DNA of 29,383 bases, taken from NCBI GenBank assembly GCA_964432925.1, contig CAYSPM010000014.1, positions 1 to 29,383 of the forward strand, written 5' to 3'. Of the stretch, positions 13,723-21,138 are shown one piece after another (position 1 is the stretch's first letter; every line of letters begins with the position of its first letter). The notes below the pieces were generated by a model. It was not told where the DNA came from. It saw only the letters and a program-made list of their open reading frames with translations, and ran no database searches. A program made the position numbers and the translations under genes. This stretch comes from CAYNTC01 sp964432925 (GTDB lineage: Bacteria; Planctomycetota; Phycisphaerae; Sedimentisphaerales; Anaerobacaceae).

Positions 13723-15666
13723 ATGTCGAGAATCCAGCGTACCTGCACTATTTCTATGATTGTAGCCGTTATGGTTAGTTTGTCTTATCCCGTTTTTGCA
13801 GCTAATCAGAAGGCTGCGGTGACGATTGAGGCCGACAAAACAGGCGAGCCAATTTCCAAGTACATCTATGGTCAATTTATCGAGCACCTCGGCCGATGTG
13901 TTTACGGTGGTATCTGGGCTGAAATGCTTGAAGACCGCAAATTCTATTTCCCCATTTCGGCGGATTATGATCCATACCGCCGCACGCAGGGCGTGTCCAA
14001 AGATAATCCGTTTGCGATAGTGGGCGCGTCACCTTGGCAAATCACGGGGGCGCCCGATTCGGTGACTATGGTCAAAGAAGATTCTTTTGTCGGCGAGCAC
14101 ACCCCGCTCATTCAGCCCAACAGTGGTATCCGACAACTCGACTTAGGATTGGTTAAAAATAAGAAGTATGTCGGTTATATTTACCTCAAGGCCCAACAGC
14201 AAAGTGCAAATGTGATGGTGTCACTTCTTTGGGGCGTCAGTCCGAAAGATCAAGATACCGCTCAGTTTACGGTTACGGCGAACCAGTACACCAAGTATCC
14301 ATTCAGGTTTACCGCCGGTGCCGACACTATGAAGGGCAAGCTGGAAATCAAAGTAGCCGATGGGGCATGCTTTGTGGGCACAGTTTCCCTGATGCCAGCG
14401 GATAACATAGATGGCATGCGTGCAGATACACTGGAGCTGCTGAAAAAACTCAACGCCCCGATGTATCGCTGGCCCGGCGGAAACTTCGTCAGCGGCTACG
14501 ACTGGCGTGACGGCATTGGCGATCGGGACCATCGACCCCCTCGCAAAAATCCGGCATGGACCGGGGTTGAGCACAACGATTTCGGCTTCCATGAATTCAT
14601 TCACTTCTGCCGTCTGCTTAATGCCGAACCACTGGTGACCGTTAACACCGGCTTCGGCGATGCCTACTCCGCAGCCGCCCAACTGGAATACTCCAACGGT
14701 TCAGCCGATACACTCATGGGAGCTTTACGGGCCAAAAACGGCGACCCGGAATCCTTTAATGTTCGCTACTGGGCTATCGGCAATGAAATGTGGGGAAGAT
14801 GGCAGCTTGGCTATATGAGGCTGGAGCATTACGTCCTCAAACATAACTGGGTCGTGGACAAAATGCGCGAAGTTGATCCAGATATCATCCCCATCGCTTC
14901 CGGAAATGCCGGCCAATGGAGTGAAGGATTACTGAAGAGCTGCTCAAATCATATTGACCAGATAGCGGAGCATTTCTATTGCCGGGAGAAACCGGACCCG
15001 ATCGAACATGCCGCTCAAATCGCCGACAATATCAAACAGAAAGTTAAGTTCCACAAGGAACTCCGTCAAAAATTGGATTCCCTGAAAGGAAAAGATATCC
15101 GAATCGCCATGACTGAGTGGAACTATTGGTATGGCCCATATATATTTGGTGAATTAGGAACCCGGTATTTCCATAAAGATGCTCTGGGGATTGCCAAAGG
15201 CTTGCATGAATACTTTCGTAATTCGGACATTATCTTCCTGGCCAATTATGCTCAGACAGTTAATGTCATCGGCTGCATAAAGACAACTAAAACAGAAGCC
15301 TGCTTTGCTACGACGGGTTTACCTTTGATGCTCTATCGCAAGGAGTTTGGTATATTACCGATTCAGGTGGGCCAGACTGAAACTCCATTAGATATCGCTG
15401 CAGCCTGGACAGAGGATAAAAAGGCATTGACAGTTGGCATTATTAATCCGACAAGTGACACCTATCAGGTCAATATGAATCTCAAAGGGGCCGAGCTAAA
15501 AGATAAAGCTAAGGCCTGGATTATAACCAGTGACGATCCCATGGCGTACAACGAGCCGGGAGAAGCACCTAAGGTGGTGATTAAAGAGGCAGAAGCTACG
15601 GACCTTACCCAAACGGTATCAGTGGTCCCCTTGAGCATCAGCCTATACAAAGTGGCTGTCAAGTAG
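13723..15666 (+). CDS. Secreted GH51 alpha-L-arabinofuranosidase, second copy
   Basis: A tandem paralogue of the preceding gene, 647 residues, with a signal peptide ending near YPVFAAN. Acid/base Glu355 lies in WAIGNEMWGRWQLG and nucleophile Glu465 in IAMTEWNYWYG; the conserved RWPGGNFVSGYDWRDGIG block is intact. It differs most from its partner between about residues 80 and 220, before the barrel core, where the N-terminal beta-sandwich region lies (for example DPYRRTQGVSKDNPF). Such divergence suggests a different linkage or substrate preference, which is inference. AGGAG precedes the ATG. The pair was probably created by local duplication long ago, as the DNA is no longer nearly identical. 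Confidence 0.95.
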   Translation: MSRIQRTCTISMIVAVMVSLSYPVFAANQKAAVTIEADKTGEPISKYIYGQFIEHLGRCVYGGIWAEMLEDRKFYFPISADYDPYRRTQGVSKDNPFAIVGASPWQITGAPDSVTMVKEDSFVGEHTPLIQPNSGIRQLDLGLVKNKKYVGYIYLKAQQQSANVMVSLLWGVSPKDQDTAQFTVTANQYTKYPFRFTAGADTMKGKLEIKVADGACFVGTVSLMPADNIDGMRADTLELLKKLNAPMYRWPGGNFVSGYDWRDGIGDRDHRPPRKNPAWTGVEHNDFGFHEFIHFCRLLNAEPLVTVNTGFGDAYSAAAQLEYSNGSADTLMGALRAKNGDPESFNVRYWAIGNEMWGRWQLGYMRLEHYVLKHNWVVDKMREVDPDIIPIASGNAGQWSEGLLKSCSNHIDQIAEHFYCREKPDPIEHAAQIADNIKQKVKFHKELRQKLDSLKGKDIRIAMTEWNYWYGPYIFGELGTRYFHKDALGIAKGLHEYFRNSDIIFLANYAQTVNVIGCIKTTKTEACFATTGLPLMLYRKEFGILPIQVGQTETPLDIAAAWTEDKKALTVGIINPTSDTYQVNMNLKGAELKDKAKAWIITSDDPMAYNEPGEAPKVVIKEAEATDLTQTVSVVPLSISLYKVAVK

Positions 15667-15684
15667 AAAGACTGATACGGGACA

Positions 15685-15897
15685 ATGCGGTTTAGTTCTT
15701 TTGAAGAGGCAACAGGCTATTGCGGCAAGTGCCTAAAGCAAGTGCCTGTAGGCAGGCAAGGCATACGTCATCTGCCGCATCTGATTCTAACTTTGCTAAC
15801 GGGTTTCTAGGCTATATTCTGGATTCGCGATGCCCGGAAAATCTATGTATGGAAGTGTCTGGATTGCGGCGCAATAGTGTATAAGGTTATGAGTTAG
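15685..15897 (+). pseudogene. small zinc-ribbon membrane protein gene with internal amber codon
   Basis: One frame reads MRFSSFEEATGYCGKCLKQV, then PVGRQGI, then RHLPHLILTLLTGF, a TAG at 15808-15810, and AIFWIRDARKIYVWKCLDCG with AIVYKVMS before the true stop. CGKC and CLDC look like the two halves of one zinc ribbon around a hydrophobic LPHLILTLLTG..AIFWI segment, so the two parts belong to one protein. A single TGG to TAG change would explain the break. PVGRQG is encoded by a small palindrome (GCCTGTAGGC) that also looks inserted. The gene begins 18 nt after the second GH51 gene. I cannot exclude a sequencing error. Confidence 0.6.
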
Positions 15898-15992
15898 AGA
15901 AACTCCAATGTTTAGCCACAAATCTTGACTGTCGTCAGACAAGTTTATTTGGGGGTTCTAATGTTTTATGATGCAAGGAGATATTTGAATCT

Positions 15993-16187
15993 ATGGAATG
16001 CAAAAGGCAGCAAAATCTGAAAAATTGCAATTGTTCATATCCCGGCTGCGATAAGAAGGGGATATGTTGTGAGTGTATAAGTTATCATCTTTCTATGAGG
16101 CAACTGCCCGGCTGTTGTTTCCCTGATAAGGTTGAGAAGACCTACGACCGCAGCTTCAGGGCATTTGCCAAGGCCTGGAAATTATAA
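15993..16187 (+). CDS. DUF6485-like small cysteine-rich protein
   Basis: A 64-residue protein with nine cysteines: Cys3, 12, 14, 19, 25, 26, 28, 41 and 42 (NCNCSYPGC, GICCECISYH, LPGCCFP). The tail VEKTYDRSFRAFAKAW matches what I remember of the DUF6485 family of short, probably metal-binding cytosolic proteins. The ATG has AAGGAGA upstream at suitable spacing, supporting a real gene despite the small size. No signal peptide. Function is unknown, and no neighbour suggests one. Confidence 0.8.
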   Translation: MECKRQQNLKNCNCSYPGCDKKGICCECISYHLSMRQLPGCCFPDKVEKTYDRSFRAFAKAWKL

Positions 16188-16363
16188 GCTCAACGCATAA
16201 GGGACTAATTTCTAAAAGCAGGTTCTCCTTCACTTATTATATAAGCAATTTTCCTATTTCTTGGTACCGCTCATCAATCATTTGAGAATAGCAATCTCAT
16301 CAATAGAAACCACTGCATGATAGTCTTCTGAAAAGCGGATATAACGTGACAGAAAATGGGGGA

Positions 16364-17494
16364 CTATTGTTCCTGTTTCAGAGCTGAGCGAATAATTTTG
16401 GCTCGAAGTGCGTCCCTGTGTGTTGCATCTAGAGACTTTCCATAATTCAGTTGAAGATGGGCAGGCAAGGTCAGCATAAACAGACGGTTTATGGTTCTGA
16501 TAGACAAGCCGTGGTCTTCCCTTACCGCATTGCCGGTGCCCTTAAGTTCGCAGAGTCTTTTTATTGCAGGCGTTGAGGCGCCCATATGCTCGTGCATATT
16601 CAAGCCAAGACGCAGGTGGCTGAGCAAAAACAGCGCCTCCTGCGAGCTTATCAAACGGGCGTTCTGCAGCAGTGCCATAGCTCGAGATATCTTATCATCA
16701 AGTGTGTTGACCTGTTTAGATAGCAATTGGGCTCTCGCAGCGTTCTCGTATTCGACTATCTCGGGAATTATGAGGTCCTCAAACTGGCGAACGATTTCCG
16801 ACTCGGAAACGCCGAGTGTCACCTGGTTGGAAATCTGATACAGGTCACTTGCAGCTTCGGTCCCTTCACCGAAAAGACCCCGTATAGCCAGGTTCATATC
16901 CTTTGCGGCTCTCAAGAACTTTTCTATCTGGCCTGTCATTTTTAGTGCGGGAAGGTGCAGCATTACAGAAACCCTTATGCCGGTTCCCAGATTGGTGGGG
17001 CACGCAGTAAGGTAACCGAAACGAGTACTAAAGGCATAATCAACCTTATGCTCGATATTATCATCGATGCGGTTTATCTGCTTGGCACAATCAGAGAGTT
17101 GACAACCGGCTTTGAGTATCTGAATTCGCAGATGGTCCTCTTCGTTTATCATAGCGGTAAAGAATTCCCGTCGGGCTATTACTACACCTCTTGGCCCCTT
17201 GGCTAAGGCGTGATGGCGACTTATAAGATGCCGCTCAACCAAAAAGTTCCTGTTTAGTGCGGAGGTCTTATCCACGCTTATATAGAAGACCCCATCTCCA
17301 AGGTCGAGCGACAACAAAATCTCCTTTAGCTGTTTGAGTATTTCGGCTTTTTCAGCGCTTGAGCAATGACTGAGGAATTTGTGGCCGGCAAGGTTTCTGG
17401 CCAAGCGAATGCGTGAAGATATTACAATATCAGCCAGAGGTCCTGAGCCGCTGAACCATTCATTTATATCATTGCTGATATCGGTTAATTTCAT
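16364..17494 (-). CDS. mcsB: Protein-arginine kinase McsB
   Basis: Phosphorylates arginine in proteins, marking them for ClpCP degradation in Firmicutes, with McsA as activator. The 376-residue product (from ATG; GTG three codons upstream at 17503 is also possible, neither has a clear ribosome site) has the guanido-kinase core: VISSRIRLARN near residue 25, INEEDHLRIQ, and the signature CPTNLGTGIRVSVMLHLP, then GLFGEGTEA. C-terminal segments include MHEHMGASTPAIKRL and REDHGLSIRTINRLFM, placed where McsB binds phosphoarginine. The mcsA-like gene is 28-37 nt upstream. This pairing confirms the assignment; whether ClpC marking works the same way in this organism is inferred. Confidence 0.95.
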   Translation of the reverse strand: MKLTDISNDINEWFSGSGPLADIVISSRIRLARNLAGHKFLSHCSSAEKAEILKQLKEILLSLDLGDGVFYISVDKTSALNRNFLVERHLISRHHALAKGPRGVVIARREFFTAMINEEDHLRIQILKAGCQLSDCAKQINRIDDNIEHKVDYAFSTRFGYLTACPTNLGTGIRVSVMLHLPALKMTGQIEKFLRAAKDMNLAIRGLFGEGTEAASDLYQISNQVTLGVSESEIVRQFEDLIIPEIVEYENAARAQLLSKQVNTLDDKISRAMALLQNARLISSQEALFLLSHLRLGLNMHEHMGASTPAIKRLCELKGTGNAVREDHGLSIRTINRLFMLTLPAHLQLNYGKSLDATHRDALRAKIIRSALKQEQ

Positions 17495-17531
17495 GACTGA
17501 CACATCGTAAAAAATTTCACTACAAGCGAGC

Positions 17532-18035
17532 TTATTGAGGCTGCTGGAGCTGATTTAGCTCGTCACGCAATTTCGCTGCCCGTTCGTAATCTTCACTTTG
17601 CACGGCAGTTTCGAGCTGTCGGCGCAGATTCGAAATTTTCATTTGCTTTCTTGTGTCCCGCGGCATCTTAGCAGGAATTTTGCCACAATGAACCGTCTTG
17701 CTGTTGTGGGCTCTCTCGATGAGCGGCAATAGAGCCCTTTCGAAAATTTCGTAGTCGTTAGGGCAACCCAAGACGCCTTGCTTTCGGAATTCTTCCAGAG
17801 TGAAACCGCAACGCGGGCACTGCAGGTCGTGATCTGAATCGCCAAACATCTCTTCATCTGTCGGCTGCATGGCTAACAGGTTACTGAGCAGTTCATTTAT
17901 GGCAATCTGGCTCTTGGCTGCTATACCCTGCTCGGCTGCGCAATGTTCGCAGATATGCATTTCGCTGCGCATGCCATCGTTAATCTCAGTCAGATGGATA
18001 GTGGCAGTCTTTTTGTTACAAATTTGACAAAGCAT
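17532..18035 (-). CDS. mcsA: McsA-like zinc and UVR-domain activator
   Basis: A 167-residue activator and adaptor of McsB. Zinc-finger pairs are CQIC (3-6), CEHC (29-32) and CPRC (73-76). The fourth pair reads GCPND, with Cys91 kept and Asp94 where a cysteine is expected in Bacillus McsA, so one site may be bound by Cys3Asp or be weakened. The typical VHCGKIP stretch and a C-terminal UVR domain (about residues 130-165, LRRQLETAVQSEDYERAAKLRDEL) follow. It is directly upstream of mcsB in the same operon. Length and domain order match the family. Confidence 0.92.
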   Translation of the reverse strand: MLCQICNKKTATIHLTEINDGMRSEMHICEHCAAEQGIAAKSQIAINELLSNLLAMQPTDEEMFGDSDHDLQCPRCGFTLEEFRKQGVLGCPNDYEIFERALLPLIERAHNSKTVHCGKIPAKMPRDTRKQMKISNLRRQLETAVQSEDYERAAKLRDELNQLQQPQ

Positions 18036-18174
18036 ACAAAACTTGATCTTCTGTAGTTAATATTGCGCCCATTATCAACAACAAAACGTTAATGCTTAAC
18101 CAGCACTATTATAGCAAAGTTCTTCCTGAAGTATCGTCAAATTTTACCGCTATCTGCAGACTATTCGCTATAGT

Positions 18175-18558
18175 TTAAGTCTTTGCTTCATCGGATTTTG
18201 CATACTCTGCAGAATAGCCAGGCTGTTCAACGACCCGTATGCTCTTTAATATCAGGCCCTTAGGCAATCTTGCCTCAAGCTGATTGTATACATATTTGGC
18301 TACGTTCTCGGCGGACGGGTTGTTCCGTCGAAAATAGATGATTTTCTGAAGCTGCATCCTGTCGAGCTTGGCCACAATATCACTAAGCATCGCCTTTAGT
18401 CTGCGAAAGTCGATCACAAAACCTGAATCATTGAGATTCTCATTGCAGACATTTGCGGTGACGAGCCAGTCGTGTTCGTGAACAGGTTCAGATAAGCCAT
18501 CCTGCAAGGTTAGCCTATGTGATGCTCGAAAATGGACTTCTACACTGACCGTAAACAT
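18175..18558 (-). CDS. 6-pyruvoyltetrahydropterin synthase/QueD family protein, PTPS-III-like
   Basis: A 127-residue T-fold enzyme acting on 7,8-dihydroneopterin triphosphate. Zinc ligands are His in HFRASHRL and the pair in VHEHDW. NPSAENVAKYVYNQLE and the pterin-anchoring Glu in VVEQPGYSAEY are present. The catalytic cysteine of QueD, four residues before HxH, is Ser, and a Glu sits three residues before HxH (SEPVHEH). A Glu at this place marks PTPS-III, which makes 6-hydroxymethyldihydropterin and can replace FolB in folate synthesis. The usual HGH is HEH. So a folate role is plausible, while a queuosine role is less so. It lies between mcsA and coaD on the same strand. Confidence 0.85.
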   Translation of the reverse strand: MFTVSVEVHFRASHRLTLQDGLSEPVHEHDWLVTANVCNENLNDSGFVIDFRRLKAMLSDIVAKLDRMQLQKIIYFRRNNPSAENVAKYVYNQLEARLPKGLILKSIRVVEQPGYSAEYAKSDEAKT

Positions 18559-18631
18559 TTTTCAAGATCCGGCATTTCGTTTACGCGTTGATGAATCGGC
18601 CATATACATAAGCACTCATTTGCGCATATAT

Positions 18632-19126
18632 TCACTTACACTTTTTAAAGCGCTGCCGCAAACGATTATGAACGATTTCCGGAATCAGGTTTGACAGGTC
18701 CCCACCGAGTGAGGCCACCTCTCGAATCAAAGTAGAACTGGTAAAACCGTACTGCTCACTGGTCATAATAAAGACCGTCTCTATTCCTGTAACGGCGCGG
18801 TTTGTCATGGCGAGCTGGAACTCGTATTGAACATCTGTAAGGCTTCGTAAGCCGCGCAGGATGACATTAGCCTTTTTCTTCGCTGCGTATTCAACAGTCA
18901 GGCCATCGAATGCCTCAACCAAAACGCCCGGCATATCTTTTATTAGCTCGGCTATCATTTCGATGCGTTCTTCAGGCGTAAACAGTTGGTTCTTGACCGG
19001 ACTTCGGCCGACAGCGATGATAAGCTCATCGAACAGTCTCATTCCACGATTAACTACGTCCAGATGACCGTTTGTTATTGGGTCGAACGAACCTGGGAAA
19101 ATAGCCTTGACGAAGTTTCTGCTCAT
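18632..19126 (-). CDS. coaD: Phosphopantetheine adenylyltransferase
   Basis: Transfers AMP from ATP to 4'-phosphopantetheine, the fourth step of coenzyme A synthesis, in the cytosol. The 164-residue product matches the family's usual 160 or so. Motifs: FPGSFDPITNGHLDVV (nucleotide-binding TxxH-like motif), ILRGLRSLTDVQYEFQLA, and TSEQYGFTSSTLIREVASLGGDLSNLIP. I prefer the ATG giving MSRNFVKA because AGGTG is five bases upstream; the GTG two codons earlier overlaps that site. It reads towards the PTPS gene, 67-73 nt away. Identification is essentially certain. Confidence 0.97.
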   Translation of the reverse strand: MSRNFVKAIFPGSFDPITNGHLDVVNRGMRLFDELIIAVGRSPVKNQLFTPEERIEMIAELIKDMPGVLVEAFDGLTVEYAAKKKANVILRGLRSLTDVQYEFQLAMTNRAVTGIETVFIMTSEQYGFTSSTLIREVASLGGDLSNLIPEIVHNRLRQRFKKCK

Positions 19127-19265
19127 AAACACACCTGCTCAATTCTGCAATAATGGGCACCTATTATACTTACCTGCCGAGATACAATCAAGCATGGGTT
19201 ACTTTCAGGCAAGCGCGAGCAACAGCCCCAATATCTATCAGATTCGCAATGCGCATTAGTTCGAG

Positions 19266-20228
19266 TTATTTCATATAGAACTTCTTCATAAAAAAATCTA
19301 AGGATTTTTGCTGGGCATAAGGCAGATAGATAATTGCGCCATAATGGCCTGAGAAAAAATATACAACTTCTGGCTTTCCGATAGTCCGCCAAAGTTGGTC
19401 GCCACATTTTCTTGGAACAACTTGATCAAACGCCGCGATGTACATCAAGACGTTTCTGGCATCGATGTACTCGGCCAGATTAAGAGGATCTGTCTTGATT
19501 TTTTCTGATAATTCAGCGTGTACATCATCAAGGCCGACTCCTTTGCCCACCAGATCCACCATGAAGTCTCTTATAGGTTTCTCCCTGGAAGTGACAGCTA
19601 TGTCTGCGATACTACCACCAGCCAGTCCCATCACCGAACACTTTACTCTTTCATCAACTCCTACTATCAGGCTTGTCCTTATACCACCAAGACTCAAGCC
19701 CAGGCAGCCAAGTTTATCCTTATCAACCTTTTCTTGCTGAACAAGGTAATCCAGCACCTGCCTGTTATCTAAGACAGTTTGTCTGAAGTAATTCTCAACC
19801 TCTTCAGCACTTTGGGTATCCTTCACATTCACTTTTCTGTTGTGTACAACAGCGCAATTAAAACCGTTTGAAGCAAAACACTTGGCAAAACTTCTAACAG
19901 TGAAATCGACCCCGCCGGATATGGGAAGCATAAGCACAGTTGGAAATCTTCCCTGTTTTTTCTGCACATAATAGTCGAATCTTATCTTCTCGTTTCCAAA
20001 AAAGTTGATTGTCGAGGGAAACCTTACTTTCTTGACGATGTACTTTCGTTTCTCAGCAATCTTTTCTTCTTTGACATCGAAAGTCTGTTTGGGATAACTG
20101 TAGTACTCCAACATCTCCTCGCCTCGCGCGCTAGGCTCCATATAATGTGGGTCGCACCGGTAATGCGCACACGAGCAGAACAATACTAAACTGCAGACTA
20201 AAGCTAATCCAAATGTTCTATCCGCCAC
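19266..20228 (-). CDS. Exported alpha/beta hydrolase, possible lipoprotein
   Basis: A 320-residue serine hydrolase. I chose the GTG at 20228 because AGAGAGGTG lies eight bases upstream; the longer frame to 20288 would bury the signal sequence. The N-terminus (DRTFGLALVCSLVLFCSCAH) is a signal peptide with an imperfect lipobox ending at Cys20, so anchoring in a membrane is possible. The nucleophile elbow is GLSLGG; the acid is probably Asp in AAFDQVVP and the histidine is in SGHYGAI. It resembles dienelactone hydrolase/acetyl-xylan-esterase-like folds, but the substrate is unknown. It stands alone, upstream of coaD and divergent from the sigma factor gene. Confidence 0.8.
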   Translation of the reverse strand: MADRTFGLALVCSLVLFCSCAHYRCDPHYMEPSARGEEMLEYYSYPKQTFDVKEEKIAEKRKYIVKKVRFPSTINFFGNEKIRFDYYVQKKQGRFPTVLMLPISGGVDFTVRSFAKCFASNGFNCAVVHNRKVNVKDTQSAEEVENYFRQTVLDNRQVLDYLVQQEKVDKDKLGCLGLSLGGIRTSLIVGVDERVKCSVMGLAGGSIADIAVTSREKPIRDFMVDLVGKGVGLDDVHAELSEKIKTDPLNLAEYIDARNVLMYIAAFDQVVPRKCGDQLWRTIGKPEVVYFFSGHYGAIIYLPYAQQKSLDFFMKKFYMK

Positions 20229-20592
20229 ATGACATTCACCTCTCTCTTGCAGCTTGCGTTGCCATAGCGAAATACTCTGATATGTCATTGTCTCACCTCA
20301 CATTCAGCCTGGACACCGATATAAGCGAAAACTCCATGTTTCACAACGAGCCTGTTTAGGTAACGCATTGCTCCTGTTTCACTTGTCTTTGTTATTTTAA
20401 ACGCTATATTACCCGGCACACAAGGATTGACTGTTGAGCAACCAGAGGATAATCTCCAGGCAATAACCATCATGGTGCTTGGCGATGTGAAACATAGCAG
20501 GGGAAGCCATTTTATTTTAGAGTAAAAACTGTGGATCGAACGTTATATTGGTGGCAATAGATGATTCTGATATCAGGTCAGTGAGTTAAAAA
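20229..20592. other. gene-free spacer between hydrolase and sigma factor genes
   Basis: 364 bp separate the divergent genes. Short open frames exist on both strands (for example 20285-20473 minus) but none has a ribosome site or a recognisable family. Both divergent promoters should lie here. The segment GAACGTTATATTGGTGGCAA near 20537-20556 begins with GAAC like some ECF-type -35 elements, but I cannot define a -10 element with confidence. Confidence 0.5.
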
Positions 20593-21138
20593 ATGCTTCA
20601 AGATAAACTGCTTTTGAGGCAAGTTAAATCCGGCAGCAAAGATGCACTGCGTCTTATCTATGAAAGGTACGAGCGTGATTTGCTAACGTTGGCAGCCAAC
20701 CTTTTAGGCGAAGCAAGTACGGCAGAAGACGTTGTTCAGGATGTTTTTGTGTCTTTTGTGCGATCGGCGCAAAACTTCCACCTGAGAGGAAGTCTGAAAG
20801 GTTATTTACTAACTTGTGTGGCTAATCGGTCACGAGATTTGCTTCGAAAAAAGAAACGCAAACAAACAGTTCACATTGCTGAAGCTGAAAAGGGTGAGTC
20901 GAATGTGAAAAGCCCATTTTATGCTGCATTGCATAACGAAGAGCTACAAAAACTCGGCAGCGCAATGACCAAGCTTCCTTACGAACAGCGTGAGGTAGTT
21001 GCGCTTCGGTTACATGGAGATTTGAAATTCAAGCAAATAGCGAAATTGCAGGATGTTTCAATCAAAACGGTCATAAGTCGGTACCGATACGGATTGGATA
21101 GACTGCGGTCGATTATGAATGGTGAGGTCGAAAGATGA
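20593..21138 (+). CDS. ECF-family RNA polymerase sigma factor
   Basis: A 181-residue extracytoplasmic-function sigma factor. Region 2 spans about residues 20-85: AEDVVQDVFVSFVRSAQNF for core binding and -10 melting, with LKGYLLTCVANRSRDLLRKK following. Region 4 spans about 120-175, with LPYEQREVVALRLHGDLKFK and the helix-turn-helix IAKLQDVSIKTVISRYRYGL for -35 contact. No region 1 or 3, as expected. The stop overlaps the start of the next gene by four bases (ATGA), so the two are translationally coupled. The next gene product is likely its membrane-bound regulator. The target promoters are unknown. Confidence 0.95.
   Translation: MLQDKLLLRQVKSGSKDALRLIYERYERDLLTLAANLLGEASTAEDVVQDVFVSFVRSAQNFHLRGSLKGYLLTCVANRSRDLLRKKKRKQTVHIAEAEKGESNVKSPFYAALHNEELQKLGSAMTKLPYEQREVVALRLHGDLKFKQIAKLQDVSIKTVISRYRYGLDRLRSIMNGEVER

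Noticed and set aside
14221..14682. 153-codon minus-strand open frame
   Set aside because: Antisense to the second GH51 gene, which has intact catalytic motifs.
19266..20288. Longer start for the alpha/beta hydrolase at 20288
   Set aside because: It would place 20 residues before the signal sequence; the GTG at 20228 has a good ribosome site.
20285..20473. 62-codon minus-strand open frame upstream of the hydrolase
   Set aside because: No ribosome site and no recognisable family; the spacer could hold a relic but nothing supports a gene.
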